Shown: positions 28,401-32,321, counted from the first letter of the stretch. The stretch: 64,000 nucleotides of DNA from an uncultured Planctomycetota bacterium (GCA_903892515.1 CAITIS010000091.1:62001-126000), one strand, 5' to 3'. The notes: a model not told the origin generated them from the sequence alone. Numbers and translations: made by a program.

Positions 28401-31400
28401 GCCGTCGGCCACCACCAGCAGATACCGCGCCCCGGCCACATGCTCGGGAATGGTCACGGTCGTGGTGGCGGTGTACGTGGCGTCGCCGGCCAGCGGCTTG
28501 TACGCCGAAGGATCGAATTGCCCGGCATACGTATCATTCGCGTCCCAGATTTGATCATCGGAGATGTAGAACCGGTCAAGCCAGCCCGCGGCACTGGCAT
28601 TGCCGTTGCCCAGGTTCTTCACCGTCCAGGTCACCTCGACGCCCTGGCCCATGGCGGCCACGGCGGGAGCGACACTGGCAGTCGTTATCGTCAGGTCCGG
28701 CGTCACAAGCCTGATGGGCACCGCCAGCAGGTTGTTGTTCTCATCGCTTTCGGCCTGGTAGCTGTACCCGTCCGTCCAGACCAGCAGGTAGTAGTCGCCA
28801 GAGGCCCAGGAAGGCAGGGTTATGTCGCCCTCGACGGTGTAGTTCGCTCCGGAGGCCACAGGGCCGTTAGTTTGGATGTACTCGCAGTCGGCATCCAGCC
28901 AGGATTCAAACGTCTGGTTGGCCGACAACACGAACCGCTCGTACCAAACCGATCCCGCCGGCCCGTCGCCTTGATTGACGCCGATGAACTTAACATGAAT
29001 CTGCGCACTGCTGGCGGCCTCGGTCGGGATGTCCGTCGAGACGATCGCCAAGTCGGCTGCCTGTAGCGTGATCGGCAGGGCAGTGACGTTGTTGCTCTCG
29101 TCCGACTCTCCTTGGTAGCTGTACCCGTCGGCCTTGATCAGCAGGTACCGGCTGCCGGTCGCGGTGCCTGGAACCGCAACCTGCACATCACTCCTGGAAT
29201 ACGTGCCGTCGGCCGCCAGCGAGGCGGAGTTGTCATAGTAGAAGTAGGTGGTGGACTGTGTGTCGTCGGAGCTGAGTGTCTGGTCGTCGGAGAAATAGAA
29301 GGTGTCGTACCAGTAACTGGCCAGGGCGGCGGCGCCGGAGTTCTGGACCGTGTACGAAACGTCGATGTTCTGGCCGCAGATGCCGATGTCGTCAGCATCG
29401 GCGGTCGTGACAATCAGATCCGGCCCCCTGAGGTTAACGTCCAGGGCGTAAACGTTGTTGGCTCTGGTAGTTTCAGTTTGGTTCTGAGTGCCGTTGGCGA
29501 CGAACAGCAGATGCATGCCGCCTGAGCCGGGGACGTTGACGGTGAGCGTGCCCGTCACGGTGTAGTTGCCGCCGCCGGAGGCCAGCGGCGAGTAATTCCC
29601 TGCGTCAAACTCTGTCAGGTATACGTCCTGCTCATCCAGCACGTCATCGGTGGAAAGGTAGACGTAGTCATACCAATCGCTGCCAGCGATCTCGCTGCCG
29701 ATGTTGGTGACCGTGAAAGACACCGGGAAAGGCACGCCGATGGTCAGATCGGAGGAGCCTGAAGTTATCGACGCCGTCGTCAGCTCCAGGTCGGCCGCGC
29801 CCAACATGATGGCAACGGCCTTGTCATTATTGGTCTCGTCGGATTCCCGGACGTAGTTGTCGCTGTCCGTGCGCAAAATGAGGTAGTAGCTTCCGGAGTA
29901 ACCGGTCGGCATGTAGAGGCTGGTGCTGGAGCTATATGTGTCGCCGGCTTGGCCGCTGGCCGCCAGTGTGGCGTATATGTATCCGTAGCCCAGGTATCGG
30001 TCACCGGCGTCATACGTGGCGTCGGTTGACAGGTAGAAGTAATCGTACCAGCTGGCGCTGCTGCCGACATTGCCCAGGTTCTCGCCTGCCCACGAAACGT
30101 CCATCCAGGCGCCGGCGGTGGCCGTCGCAGGCGTCGTTACGCTCGTCGGGTGAAGGTCGAGCTGCCCCAGATCGATCTCGACGTATGCGGCGTTATTCGC
30201 TTCGTTGGTCTCGCCCTGCTGGCTGTAGCCGTCGACTTTGACAAACAGGTAATAGTGGCCCGATGCCACGCCGCTGGGAATCGGCAGCCACAGGTCGGTG
30301 TTGGTGTAACCGGCGTGGGGATCCAGCGGCCCAGAATTGGCCGAATAGAGATATCCCACCTGCGTGTCCTGGTTGGTGTCGAGCTGATCATCCGTGGACA
30401 GGTAGAAGACGTCGTACCAGCTCGCGCCGGCGCGGATGTCGCTGTCGTTGAGCACGCTCCAACTGACCTCGATGGCCGATCCTATTGCGACCGAGCTGGC
30501 CGACGCGCTGAAGCTCGTCGGTTCCAGGTCGGGCGACGAGATCGTGATCGGCACGGCCACGTCATTATTGCTTTCATCCGTCTCGGACTGGTCATAGTAG
30601 GCGTCGGTCCGGAAGATCAGGTATTTGGTCCCGCCGCCGCTCAAGGTTACCGACTTGGCCACCGAGTACTCGGCCCCGCCGGCCAGCGCGGCAAAATTGT
30701 CGTGCCACTCGCTGTCCAAATAGGTGTCGTTCACATCATAGAAGGGGTCGTCGGAGAGGTAGAGTTCGTCGGTCCAGTTCTGGGCCGTCGCCGCTTCTGT
30801 GCCGATGTTCTTGACGATCCATGACACGTCGAAGGGCACGCCTGCTGTGGCTGTGCTTGGCGCCGTCGGGACCATCTGCAGATCCACATCCGGCAGGCTC
30901 AACGTAATGGGCACGACCTTGATGTTGTTGCTCTCGTCGGTTTCGGATTGGCTATGTTCCGAATCAGCCACAAACAGGATGTACCATTGCCCCTCCGTCA
31001 GGGGCTCCCCAAACGATGCGATCCGCACTGCCCTGTTCTGGGTGTAATATCCGCCGCCGGGGGCCACGGGGATGAAGTTGTCGTTGCCCATGCCCTCGAG
31101 CATTACGTCGCGCTGGTCTGGCGGGCTGTTCCAATCGTTGAACGTTTGATCCTTGGACAGCCACAGTGCGTCCCACCCTTGGGCCTGGGCAGGATCGGCG
31201 CCATTATTGGTCACCGTCCAACTGACATTGATCTGGCTGCCGACCTTGGCCGTGCCCGGCGCCGTGGCGTCAACGACCAAGTCCACGTTCGGCAGGCCCA
31301 CGGTAATGGCCACTGCCGCGAGGTTATTGGTCTCATCGGTTTCGGGCAGCGAGTCCTGGCCATCGGTTCTCAACAGTAGCCAGAAATCGCCGGCCATGCC

Positions 31401-31793
31401 TTCAGGCAGCGATGTTGTTGTGGTCGTGGTGTAGTCGCCCCCGCCAGCCAGGGGCGTGTGCCCGGACCAGTCCTGCGTCACCAGCTGGGCAGTTTCCGGG
31501 TCGTAGGTTCGGGTCGGAGAAAGATAGAGGACGTCGCCCCACCAGGTGTTGTCGATGGTCGTATCGCCGAGGTTGCGGACCTTCCAACTGACATCAAAGG
31601 GCACGCTGCGAGTGACAGCAGGCGGAGCGGTCAGGTCCGAGTCGAGTACGGCCAGATCGGAGGAAAGGAGAATTCGAGGCTCCAGGGCCTCCAAGCGAAG
31701 CGGAGACGGAATGTGCTTTCGTCGCGCGCGCATATCAAGCTGTAAAATGAGATATAGACTGGCTTCGCTCCTTCTAGACCAGAATGGCAACAT
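1404..31793 (-). CDS. Giant multidomain secreted CARDB/PKD/cadherin-like protein with embedded C13-like protease domain
   Basis: About 10,129 residues in one uninterrupted frame. Approximate domains: planctomycete LEPR signal (LEALEPRILLS, 34-44); 23 CARDB modules of about 115-125 residues (46-2845); three Ig/FN3-type units (2846-3425); CARDB 24; PKD (3535-3615); CARDB 25-28; a long beta module (4067-5360); a second PKD (5361-5445); CARDB 29-32; a second copy of the long module (5902-7150) interrupted by a legumain-like domain (6494-6745); an alpha-helical domain (7152-7575); mixed beta domains; ten about 110-residue repeats (8246-9343); a cadherin-like unit; a beta-helix-like C-terminus (9436-10129). 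Met21 (ATG at 31733-31731) may be the real start, because LEPR proteins usually begin with a short basic stretch just before the motif; neither start has a clear Shine-Dalgarno. The role is probably adhesion or surface structure (inference). Confidence 0.9.
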   Translation of the reverse strand: MLPFWSRRSEASLYLILQLDMRARRKHIPSPLRLEALEPRILLSSDLAVLDSDLTAPPAVTRSVPFDVSWKVRNLGDTTIDNTWWGDVLYLSPTRTYDPETAQLVTQDWSGHTPLAGGGDYTTTTTTSLPEGMAGDFWLLLRTDGQDSLPETDETNNLAAVAITVGLPNVDLVVDATAPGTAKVGSQINVSWTVTNNGADPAQAQGWDALWLSKDQTFNDWNSPPDQRDVMLEGMGNDNFIPVAPGGGYYTQNRAVRIASFGEPLTEGQWYILFVADSEHSQSETDESNNIKVVPITLSLPDVDLQMVPTAPSTATAGVPFDVSWIVKNIGTEAATAQNWTDELYLSDDPFYDVNDTYLDSEWHDNFAALAGGAEYSVAKSVTLSGGGTKYLIFRTDAYYDQSETDESNNDVAVPITISSPDLEPTSFSASASSVAIGSAIEVSWSVLNDSDIRAGASWYDVFYLSTDDQLDTNQDTQVGYLYSANSGPLDPHAGYTNTDLWLPIPSGVASGHYYLFVKVDGYSQQGETNEANNAAYVEIDLGQLDLHPTSVTTPATATAGAWMDVSWAGENLGNVGSSASWYDYFYLSTDATYDAGDRYLGYGYIYATLAASGQAGDTYSSSTSLYMPTGYSGSYYLILRTDSDNYVRESDETNNDKAVAIMLGAADLELTTASITSGSSDLTIGVPFPVSFTVTNIGSEIAGSDWYDYVYLSTDDVLDEQDVYLTEFDAGNYSPLASGGGNYTVTGTLTVNVPGSGGMHLLFVANGTQNQTETTRANNVYALDVNLRGPDLIVTTADADDIGICGQNIDVSYTVQNSGAAALASYWYDTFYFSDDQTLSSDDTQSTTYFYYDNSASLAADGTYSRSDVQVAVPGTATGSRYLLIKADGYSYQGESDESNNVTALPITLQAADLAIVSTDIPTEAASSAQIHVKFIGVNQGDGPAGSVWYERFVLSANQTFESWLDADCEYIQTNGPVASGANYTVEGDITLPSWASGDYYLLVWTDGYSYQAESDENNNLLAVPIRLVTPDLTITTASVAPAVAAMGQGVEVTWTVKNLGNGNASAAGWLDRFYISDDQIWDANDTYAGQFDPSAYKPLAGDATYTATTTVTIPEHVAGARYLLVVADGTDAQAESDETNNVYSLDLAVQGVDLQVDSVTPATTDVVVGQSLDVSWIVSNIGAGAAFADWCDRVILSADNHPGSEIAYWDFAVADQTPLASSGGQYTLTRTISVPIIAAGDYYLLVATDALGNQPESDNANNYKAIQIHVGAPDLSITANDVPGSLVVGQPVIVHWTVHNGGSGDALSSRYDGIFLSDDAIFDRYSDTWLHTDWTDAGLVSGGDCQVTSSFTLGNMAAGAHYLLLVTDFDNGQGETDEANNVAAVAINVTKPNLVVTSITAPATGAWGQTITVSWTIANQGAGTAYAGDWLDILYLSADGNLDTSTDTAITSEWHTNSPLLHTSGDGSQYTVTKSVTIPSGFSNTCYLILRTDAYDYQVESDEANDFSRSIQLSPADLAISNVTAPTLGYLGQNITVSWHVANSNGQAAGNWRDAIYASDDGVLDASDTLLWSGWASDQGHSPLSDGGAYDATAQVYLAATARGNRKLLVVTNDTATQSELSRDNNVAVLDIELRGPDLRVTAASISTLDALILGHTYTANWTVLNDGDGATRDLNWNVDRLYLSTDDTFDANDTCLTYYAYAHNVLQGDQTYNASANFALSTLAPGSYYLLVKADSDSYQPEGNETNNVSSAMPITVVGPNLAFESTTLPQTASAGEVVNLGWTIHNTGNSPIVAPFTVWVGISEGNYYSGLTMGYVTRDTDIPAGESATFTTSMQIPWGLLGAYHLYLQADSSGQVSEISENDNLASGDIAVNYARPPVDLVVDQVTLPAQAGTFENILVSWRTTNIGTATTPSSAWYDRVWLSNSSTGSGSTWYLGDFPHTGAMSSDGSYVQTVNVTMPESLAVGNYWLYVYTDIYGQVSEPGWETNNTAFSQASTEVSLSPVADLTVDLVTVPTVAQAGVPINVTWTVANTGATARGSWYDRIILSRTGDPQNVEAAYYFWHSGDVAAGSSYKRTESITLPDWADASVHVYVQTDVYNYVYERSSENNNITEAGSILQLTHPDLIVSGVTLPGGSTAASGAAITINWSVGNSGTATAGGPWKDYVYLSASATALQDQIKLGEVTHASCVAVSGAYDCTLTAYLPDGVSGTYYIVVVTDAEAAVKEVGAENNNLTASSALTLTVADYPDLLAQSVTVPDLLVVGPNSTLTVNWTVANKGAAAGRVSQWSDKVFLSRDNVLGAGDVEIAQVTHTGPLAVDASYNATWTGLLPSGSAGQYYVFVVTDSANAVFELPDANTNQAMYADKVEVLASVYGDLAATGPRAPPSAAVGDQIQIQWTVTNTTNAFAATPTNWWYDQIILSSDTTIGNSDDVELGSFYHYGVLAVGASYDGSATITIPTGLGGDYHLYALADSTSRVYEYIFEANNVSSGALLHVMGPDLMVQSVTGPGANAQFGQDVTLSWVVKNIGEEQAGNRWSDRVWLSSDAVLSSGDTPLWTGLSATALLNANGTYTGSATIHLPLGPAWAQGSWYLIVQTDALSNQSESHEDNNAGACSAINLTLPSLPDLSVTQLTWTPPSPSDGGTTTLTATIHNAGPGATGGGFAVRFQIGSTVLGTANYDEVLASGQSVDVQLSVVLHAGTHSVLVTADAANAVYEHDETNNTLTQVLPNIPWANLWISSLTWTPVSPTDSDTITFHAVIANSAATTLTAFVVRFDVDGVTIGRVQVAGVASGGTQTAELTWAARPGTHTVRAIADESGLVEESDETNNQATAALPAIVDELPPVLVSATPPDHAHVRKIVDVQALFSDNTGVTGYSFAYSPAAGGSWTTVGASANGHTTWDATNLADGSYLFRVTATDAAGNSAATTLTYVLDNSAPLAVTPQAAGGEFSIVLTWSESQATDFGYYRLYRSTTAGGPYDAINGAMTRTDFTDRNVAVGTTYYYALTVFDTVGNESPRSAEVSAEPVRDSTPPMVTDLTPAANTRWADIVALMASGTDNVGIVGWTFEYAPAGTDPTWLPISSGTSRTAQWDVAALASGNYQVRVSASDAVGLKGTLVQAFVVDHTPPAVPQALRISADQVVLAVAWNAVGDSDFHHYVLERSINGGDFAVLLQSTTSTVYLDYDVEVGSTYAYRVKAVDDLGNASVAAAPVSGQPLNDTASPALQTLLPAVDSAHRGTFALTATGTDNIRIVSMLFAYQAVGDSGWTTIDTDTTLEKVGANGWRGSVDWSTDGLAEGEYNVRVTATDYGSNTVTLEHVLVVDRTAPAVPLFLNIFNPKTFGHLDLVWSPVHDGRLHSYNIYRSETSGSGYVFAGSATQASFADANLTNALTYYYVVAAVDEAGNESDYSLENSGVPTAECDVQVVSVKFEPLSPVLNALATITARLRNLGPSAATIRLAFYDGDAATGQLLGVVSMSVLSGAVVDVPRSWTPGAAGAHTVTVKIIGSDVTDTNSANDSNTSDVVANIPPVAVTGGNRSGNWNAAIDFNGQLSSDADGHVVAYHWDFGDDASSDQALVTHAYAAPGSYTATLTVLDDRGATASAACTVTVADTRADLVVTTLSWTPLEPQERQDVTITVTIANSGNGPTVKGFFVTYYIDGAYRGYQLVNQLLQVGQTAEVNFTWTATKGLHKVKVVADDIQNNIVEVRENNNWNETALTLQQIYFPDLVIPALTCDTGSGDISSEQPLIAHATVRNDGTADAFDFWVNLYANGATVARVHVAELVVGESQELSFQFAPQSGVMTLRAEADAPISYVPESDETNNDFSLTLPELKLAFPDLALESVTVLPRETVLSDGSSFDVSVTIRNLGASAVEHKFKVNFYLDGQFFGAREITYLAGHASQTVALQRRATPGPHTAKVVVDEENVIVEGDETNNLVTTDIPAVSILYPDLVVSNVQWLPPSVAYGDAMSFLCTVSNQTVVSTQDNTIFALYLDNVQIAVQELPHLQGNSSQPFVLNWSAYFTPGLHTLKAVIDTRNSVHEDVETNNTLVVADNSFEIQDNFALHLTASGGSTDDADRLIYTSSQLAGFQAVLTRASAPGSRVTPLNSPGTTVTIRVVKAGVTHLDSEGNTVTDPDVVVLDDVPMSFVATDSSYASSVGLVGYGTGNYTVRVTASDGVDTAAETMTFTVIDECVFTLNTDKTVYIRGQLVHITGHVATLAGDPLGNKKITVLVARGQFGAEGVVSSSILFDPSTRRASVYTDSFGDIDYTFAPNWGDAGDFCVAALLTSQVSASSGYAEFSILALDLSPSRLHVTTTKNNVFTQIITLANLSDDALHGLTLSLLDEDTADNVTATLSSAAPATIGAGGKVALTLTVTIPENAPDEVAFTISGQTEEGADATSRIRFTLKAPTPAPVLDATQVKVALNPGTMLARTITLRNTGLGTMSTIQLLPPSILPWVSLSGLETATLAPGASTTFTILVKPSADVTPGLYADKIIVTDGTHKAEMVLTVEISSANRGSVSFVLNNDAGQNVADAEITLVSRQVFTAIYGNGQTSSYQNIYHARSNSLGIANVADIPIGEYDYRISAPGHETLAGAITVMPQSDEQVVDLTMTAVPLSYNWTVTPITIEDRYDIVLNLTFAVNVPKPQFAFMPPWVCVPHDVQEPIVDQVVVINPSLIALHDVKVSVVGVNGITVSSSGILGDMAAKSSTAFSYRIDPGTYNGLSSGSTYFLISATYVELDPKTLGPKSEESVLTGQVPLVTPSNRTVTVRMEGGQERELKLPEDGGGGEQEFEKLPDLPDDNGAATATELVKLKIEQTATLEREGFDGRLELSNGMNRPLVGLSIIPRVTNAAGVDVTDRFYIVPPELTGISAVDGSASLGSYASMTGHWTLIPGDGLAGTSLDGTVYFVKAVMSYYVDGRLKEVQTNAVEITVHPQPNLQLHYYVPETVLADEPFKLGVLIENIGDGFARNLRIDSGQPKIVQNDSGVLIGFKILSSSFGSTSGDIVRLLLGDIAPHSTAHGYWIMSSTLDGNFVEFTAELTHRAYKGIQINPLITSIDTQIITHDNLFADAQDPNNSFCLIDQNKDGFPDYLINLWSGLRLNIQVPQGVAVTRPLTDTDRTMDLAVPAMDGYVCVMLPDPAPGANIRSISALKDGQTVLLSGNNFWKAGGNIYIVDQLGTIDEGGQRHAQEATYTLDMRSALSLTDVHAAPVEFSVIYNQEGAEAAGSGGVPIQVNVPVGDSLLTTYEFLEPVFYITVPPTKGQKAAIEAIITNNGVAAESGTLDFYDTDSSGNEVLIASAEVTSLRPFMHRSVVADWTPSSAGTHTLRVHLRGDSPLNNLTLALMVNDPPFADAGADFAGMVRSPLTFDGTRSVDSDGYLVSYFWDFGDGLWANGRQSTHRYDHSGTYRVHVIVKDSKGAMSEDVMQVTVNENRPDLRVTDIAISPANPGENQLVTLTATILNGGSSGVLDDFAIGFYVDGQYQAVKTLTAPLSAGATRQISFTWAATLGNHLFTVAADDMQNVVDEGNEDNNRLTVALHPEQLNFADLQVTDIAASVSSSQALQWGQGVELRATVLNAGTAAAGRFRVSFYVDGAFVGYAAVNSLGFAAGANTATVSVPWTPSPGQHTIEARADDPLSHIVELVESNNGKSVDLAAFNLQYGDLAVAEVNLWPADGVINQGDQLRVMAKIANLGAVAIGRPFNVDVYVNGRHAGSQTIASLGANANTLAVLDVAVMAGATDIRVVVDEADEIPELASDNNARTLSGVNIQVHRSDLVVSSITWTPRGDATYGQEVQLAVQVRNQGAAPTSGAFNVILRANGVTIGTCRISDAIQSGGTTYWFKSYVADVANNGDAHITATVDPLSEVAESDETNNSAAATLHVASGYKVDIQAATLGMVTVETAGKSLNDAVAMEAINSSTYVAGDRVAFAVTVADSSNPTALLGAPDGVSINLVVRDSGNVVRSTTPLSYIASTQRFEAELGLADLGPGRYTARIVVTLPDATVTREIGFNIAADFLVTLQADKLAYARGEHVLLTGTVQLLDETALANASVALLIVNRLTQRSVTVTTDSQGQFVYDMRPGDSEGGPYTVMATVEHDDVQRTAVARFSIQGLIFIPGSASLTVTGGSTYMLTVKLQNIGNFDQTALVLGVTDGNAADKISGAIFQFPGVLADNAVGTVKVTISAALDALQSGTLTITAVSGSSAAATCPLTVTVKAPAPAYGLSPANLGVTLRPGGDQQVEYVTLTNTGAATMTGIVFTDVALPWAQVQVPETTKLEPGESLVFGVVFAPQAGVAVGTYTDVVVINSNAAATTVPVTALVTTDILTSFSLHVVDDMKFELANARIHLTLTGSPYLAIADKSLIEQCKDLTYWTDEHGNVTVHDIMAGDYAVTVSAPYHDDYTQNWSLKPTDTSAAPWEVKLTFKPYAFNWSASSATEEARLGQVDLQLVMSADSQGRPTLVPSKPAGEYFLPIGGGKDYALIFVGGCDALNNHQRYYKIVRSLYETLISKIGLDPANIYLLFADGSDPTPDQNPDDGSGAYVNSDLSYAVNVASATPANLQATLSALAGKITDKDSFLFWSFDHGGGTTPEDDPNATNITDEEVLNGWGGDIADESLAAWLGAIHARRNSYVLNQCFSGGMIDEMTLGDGYFAAASANHYETAYGSADGNSGFAWAFQQALDAGLRSTYEIYQYTYTHTAHATGGEGPGGTWVDGIQHPFKVGDDFDIFSSAGLPSAAGVDTKGIVDRDTLSLNNPSDTQITGVKVEAFLGHNCLRFSNDQTLLEAGNVSAQGSIVLSYRIDREALSDLTADTIIDGYLLVTGMAGDTPVEVTIPIRVRVGSRSDQYQGRPYTYTPFSGPWPTGPVMYGDDFIKSWYVSRPKATPTNTASFDLSQQISLEQAVFSAGISFRNVMPNKIFANVSASVEIYDSANHEVTGLFDVTQALAPASTLGPLDFTSGTWYIRPGRGAGGTDVAGEKYKVYVVVRFTIDGHSGEFYTDGRDITVTPAPALFIRYTVPVLGHKVTAGQTWRLGLTVTNNGVGSAQNLKVTLPNLMGSTDSGSAAQRNFVVIGSSTGSANELELGNVGPGETAQGWWDIKCLSDTRVSAVTSTFTHLEGLRTDVTLGAPVKGELLGQVSDQDLRNDLNALRQSILAKLDSDTNLTADFIAQIISAIGDMDALQRQMALVGAFNMSIGLVNAMGGATKVAGSMFEAETDLMASVERGLDLLGASFSASNSAMDIIGTFLTSQYEYGKSWEKAFTAAVQGIGGDPLKGHDNYIAYIQNLMPYVLTKEYLLWNAMQDVNVSDADAAVAALQSMLASAGNTWPKAVGLTALKQAINALFDQAGQFLAGPLPAYYPIDALHEEFMRLKGAMDRSAQGWGVAQLSHDHQQKLRQPTSWYAVGEKGAMTPGEYLPVYLMSWEFGTSFEPAYIINMLLADTYYQFSLHWDLLAMKWGLSAASNGMSAGFGMMGPMGTLAGTITDYQAFMANLEVDRAMDTVTQAETWGFEWMAQRLMTLMKNQSFEADGVWRMSWDIMNHLQYLYERQPVDPVLPLSVQAINTPNVHLGATDLLGSQTAHIIVRNDGSSSFTVVPRMAIWSGADDYGSVTGPATTIAAGATADLTLIYQAIRSALVDIGGYNAEIFLDVIDPDTMSSESVGPFYSRFFAGSDDEIALYESQAASQPLGGVINAGETREVTLNPSESAHRVRILLSQSDLANLDLHFYDSQGRHVGWTATGTETAIPGATYSGADVINEWIEFAPTSGESYRLSVEATDCPLDSQFTVSVVEVPQYPALIRIMNPVVGVTTNADSVTFRVGVVEFGQQVGVHGLAGLSGTLTDTAGHSIAGDNVTFDLTGMTTIAAGGSVEFPATLSIPDGTPDGTYSGVITVTGTSDTGEQLSATVNVTIALDRTAPAAPTIDPIAGPITESDIAVTGTAPAGTTVELLLDGQHAQYIWPAADNTFYFFGLSVPAGTHTLTAKAKDTAGNESVPSESQLLESTVDLTAPVTTATVAGDVKLSDTLFASDVILTLAATDEAGGSGLASIFYSTNGVDFVAYEHAVTFTALGQYQVWFYSTDVAGNAESVKTVAFDIIRLPHFATVSGPQQGFEDRDLVFSPGNGNAIAIDQVDSNVRVKLEATNALITLGTTAGLSFQEGDGAGDSTVTFTGTLAQVNAALAGLTVRGGSDYNGSASLIATSYDPNGLAVGDTQTVSITIQAVDDEPSFTKGSDVAVLEDSGLQTLADWATELLAGASDEVGQLLSFIVTSDNNGLFAIQPAIAADGSLTFTPAANANGVATVTVRIHDDGGAENGGLDTSAAQTFTITVTAVNDQPSFTKGSDVTALEDCGLWTVANWATALLAGPSNEAGQHFAFTITGNSNTALFKVAPAVAPDGTLTFTPADDANGTATITVEMYDDGGTAGGGVDTSAAQTFTIIVTAVNDVPGFAKGVDQTVLEDSGLRTVAGWATALLAGPSDEAAQLLSFIVSNNNNGLFAVQPAIAADGKLTFTPASNANGVATVTVRIHDDGGQGNGGVDTSAAQTFAITVTAVNDVPSFTKGSDATVLEDSGLLSLADWATELLAGPSDEVAQSLSFIVTNDDNSLFAVQPAIAADGSLTFTPAANANGSATITVRIHDDGGTENGGVDTSATQTFTITVTAVNDAPSFTKGSNVAVLEDCGLWTVNNWATALSAGPADEAAQLLSFIVTNDTNGLFAVQPAISDDGTLTFTPAANANGSATVTVRIHDDGGQINGGIDTSGTQTFTITVAAVNDGPGFTKGSDATVLEDSGLWTLADWATELLAGAGDEVGQLLSFIVTNDNNGLFAVQPAIAADGTLTFTPAANANGVATVTVRIHDDAGTENGGVDTSATQTFTITVTAVNDQPSFTKGSDVTALEDCGLRTIANWATALLAGPSNEAGQHFAFTITGNSNTALFKVAPAVAPDGTLTFTPADDANGTATITVEMYDDGGTAGGGVDTSAAQTFTIIVTAVNDVPGFAKGADVTALEDCGPQAFANWATALSAGPSDEAAQLLSFIVSNNNNGLFAVQPAIAADGKLTFTPASNANGTTTVTVHIHDDGGTVNGGTDTSGTQTFTITVTAVDDVPSFTKGSDATVLEDSGLLSVANWATALSAGPSNEAAQLLSFIVTNSNNAMFAVQPAVAPDGTLTFTPAANANGSATITVRIHDGGGTADGGVDTSATQTFTIAVTAVNDAPSFNGSDPTVLEDCGPQTLTNWATARLPGPADEAGQSLWFTITNDNNGMFVVQPAISDDGTLTFTTVANAYGVAVLSVVIHDDGGQANGGSNASAPVSFTLTVTGVNDAPTTQDQSGRTDRDKPYNGALTATDLANENETLTFAVVTDVAHGNLDLHPDGTFTYTPATRYCGSDTFTFSVSDGEASVQATFSLSIFYRTTLPPSGILVYKDDNLETVTLSLKNGGTADLYFGGDGNYDLWKIVITQTNAKSALSITTTGTTTLGILDASAGPLASITAITTTLYESLTIGTAPASKPASTVTISLGPIRDASITSGMAIKTFSALEWLDTGDPDTLTAPSIGTLNITGRAATTKLTAVPGNFQADLKLNQLAAAIQGLGTLNVAGTIDQSIIDVRGQDSAGKSINTFTAGAVATATVQTAGGIGSIATGVWVDGLIEAAWVGKLTTTAKVAKGWDGSFGPDLTLFTAVRGKGLGSATIAGAVTGGLWNVIGGGTGAITAASFANWELDTHDAVTSITGKGNFAATLKLNQSNGAAQALGTLSVSGNIDDTTMNLDGQGATGKSLGTFKAGHVGAMSVTADGGIGPISSGGWDGGEISAAWLTSLTTTSTASIAGRDGNFAAKLTLSGNNKGAALGSATLVGVASGDWSLTNGTAGAVKAGSYAPTWSLDCSGAATGVTSTKGAISGWIHAASLKALTAKTDLVDATVTLTAGLSAATKSLGGLTVTGKMLRSQILANGSTGTLSVGAMIDSIILTGLADTNADGMGDTRNVNGDLVADLPQTADLAAPLPVSNLKATIKALAVKGIKDAQGKPVDSFVNSNIAAGGIGVVSLNYAKFDNDGDPAQQLVPFGFAAHVITSIRYTDAVSTNGFTWRSGQGLPSVLAGTDLAIRIG
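3765..7058 (-). repeat. Ten tandem ~110-residue repeats inside the giant gene
   Basis: Each unit follows the pattern SFTKGSD..VLED.G...ADWAT.LLAGPSDE, then FAVQPAIA.DG.LTFTPAANANG.ATVTVRIHDDGG, ending FTITVTAVND.P. It is about 330 bp long and resembles cadherin-like/Ig tandem repeats of bacterial adhesins. Ten units are counted before a diverged cadherin-like unit. Units 1-5 pair with units 6-10 in order, so the array has a higher-order period of 1653 bp. The stretch 4531-5120 is nearly identical to 6184-6773 except for a diverged patch near 4681-4735. Confidence 0.88.
9069..10340 (-). other. Alpha-helical domain of the giant protein
   Basis: Residues about 7152-7575. This is the only long stretch of the protein that reads as helical: amphipathic segments rich in Leu, Ala, Gln, Met and Trp, with two Gly/Met-rich hydrophobic segments (around NMSIGLVNAMGGATKVAG and GMSAGFGMMGPMGTLAGTI). 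It follows the second long beta module directly. I do not recognise the family. A membrane-inserting helical hairpin is possible but unproven. Confidence 0.5.
10344..21191 (-). repeat. Tandem duplication of a [PKD - 4xCARDB - long beta module] super-unit
   Basis: Super-unit 1 (about 21191-15714) and super-unit 2 (about 15713-10344) have the same order. Each has a PKD with a WDFGD core, four CARDB modules, a macroglobulin-like start (TDKTVYIRGQ in copy 1, ADKLAYARGE in copy 2), a NEW3-like section (LRNTGLGTM and LTNTGAATM), a carboxypeptidase-regulatory-like section (YDYRISAPGHE and YAVTVSAPYHD), and a closing section (HYYVPETVLADEPFKLGVLI and IRYTVPVLGHKVTAGQTWRL). Divergence is high, so the duplication is old. 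Copy 2 carries the protease insertion. Confidence 0.75.
11559..12314 (-). other. Legumain/C13-like (clan CD) cysteine-protease domain within the giant protein
   Basis: Residues about 6494-6745. It starts with a hydrophobic strand and Gly turn (YALIFVGGCDALNNHQRYY), followed by a helix and a strand (GLDPANIYLLFADG). The first catalytic motif is SFDHGGG with His6601 (codon 11993-11991); the second is LNQCFSGGM with Cys6653 (codon 11837-11835). The 52-residue His-Cys spacing and the strand-HG and C.SG contexts match clan CD peptidases, and the N-terminal strand/turn resembles legumain and GPI8 (family C13) most. It sits where the sister module continues from strand to strand, so it is an insertion. 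Proteolytic activity is inferred from motifs only. Confidence 0.72.
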
Positions 31794-32321
31794 CGTAACG
31801 CGGGAACATGAAGATGACTACACTTATCCCGGATTTGTGCGATGAATATACCCTAACCGCATGGCGTATTTATTCTTAGGTGTCCTAATGGTGGAGCGGC
31901 CACGGCGTTCGGGCCGGCATCATGGTGGAGCGACCACGCTTTGGCGAACATCGGGACGATGATGCCGAACTGATCTGCCGTACGGATGTTCCGTAAGTGT
32001 CTGTACGCCAGCAGCGTGAGCGCTCTGTGCGGTCGGGCCTGGGCCAGTTTGGGGTGAACCAAACACATCGGAGATCCGCCGCCGAAAGAGAGAAAAGAGC
32101 TGGAAAGGGCGTGTGCTGAGACCCAAATAGTCCAAACCGGCGGCGTTGGCAGCAATGACGGCAGGGCGTAAAGCGGCTTTGCCCCGCGCAGCCAACGCCA
32201 CGGCCCGCTGAAGTCCATCGGCAAGCGGTCATGGCGAAGCGAACGTTTTGCAGCACGCTCATGCGTTGAGGCTGTGCTCCTGGAAACAAATCAGCCGCTG
32301 GTCTTGCGGTCGTCAATAAAG
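31794..32321. other. Gap upstream of the giant gene
   Basis: About 530 nt. It must contain the promoter of the giant gene. Several overlapping open frames occur between 31853 and 32325 on the minus strand, but none has a ribosome binding site, recognisable motif or convincing composition. A decayed gene remnant is possible. I see no RNA gene or insertion sequence. Confidence 0.4.
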
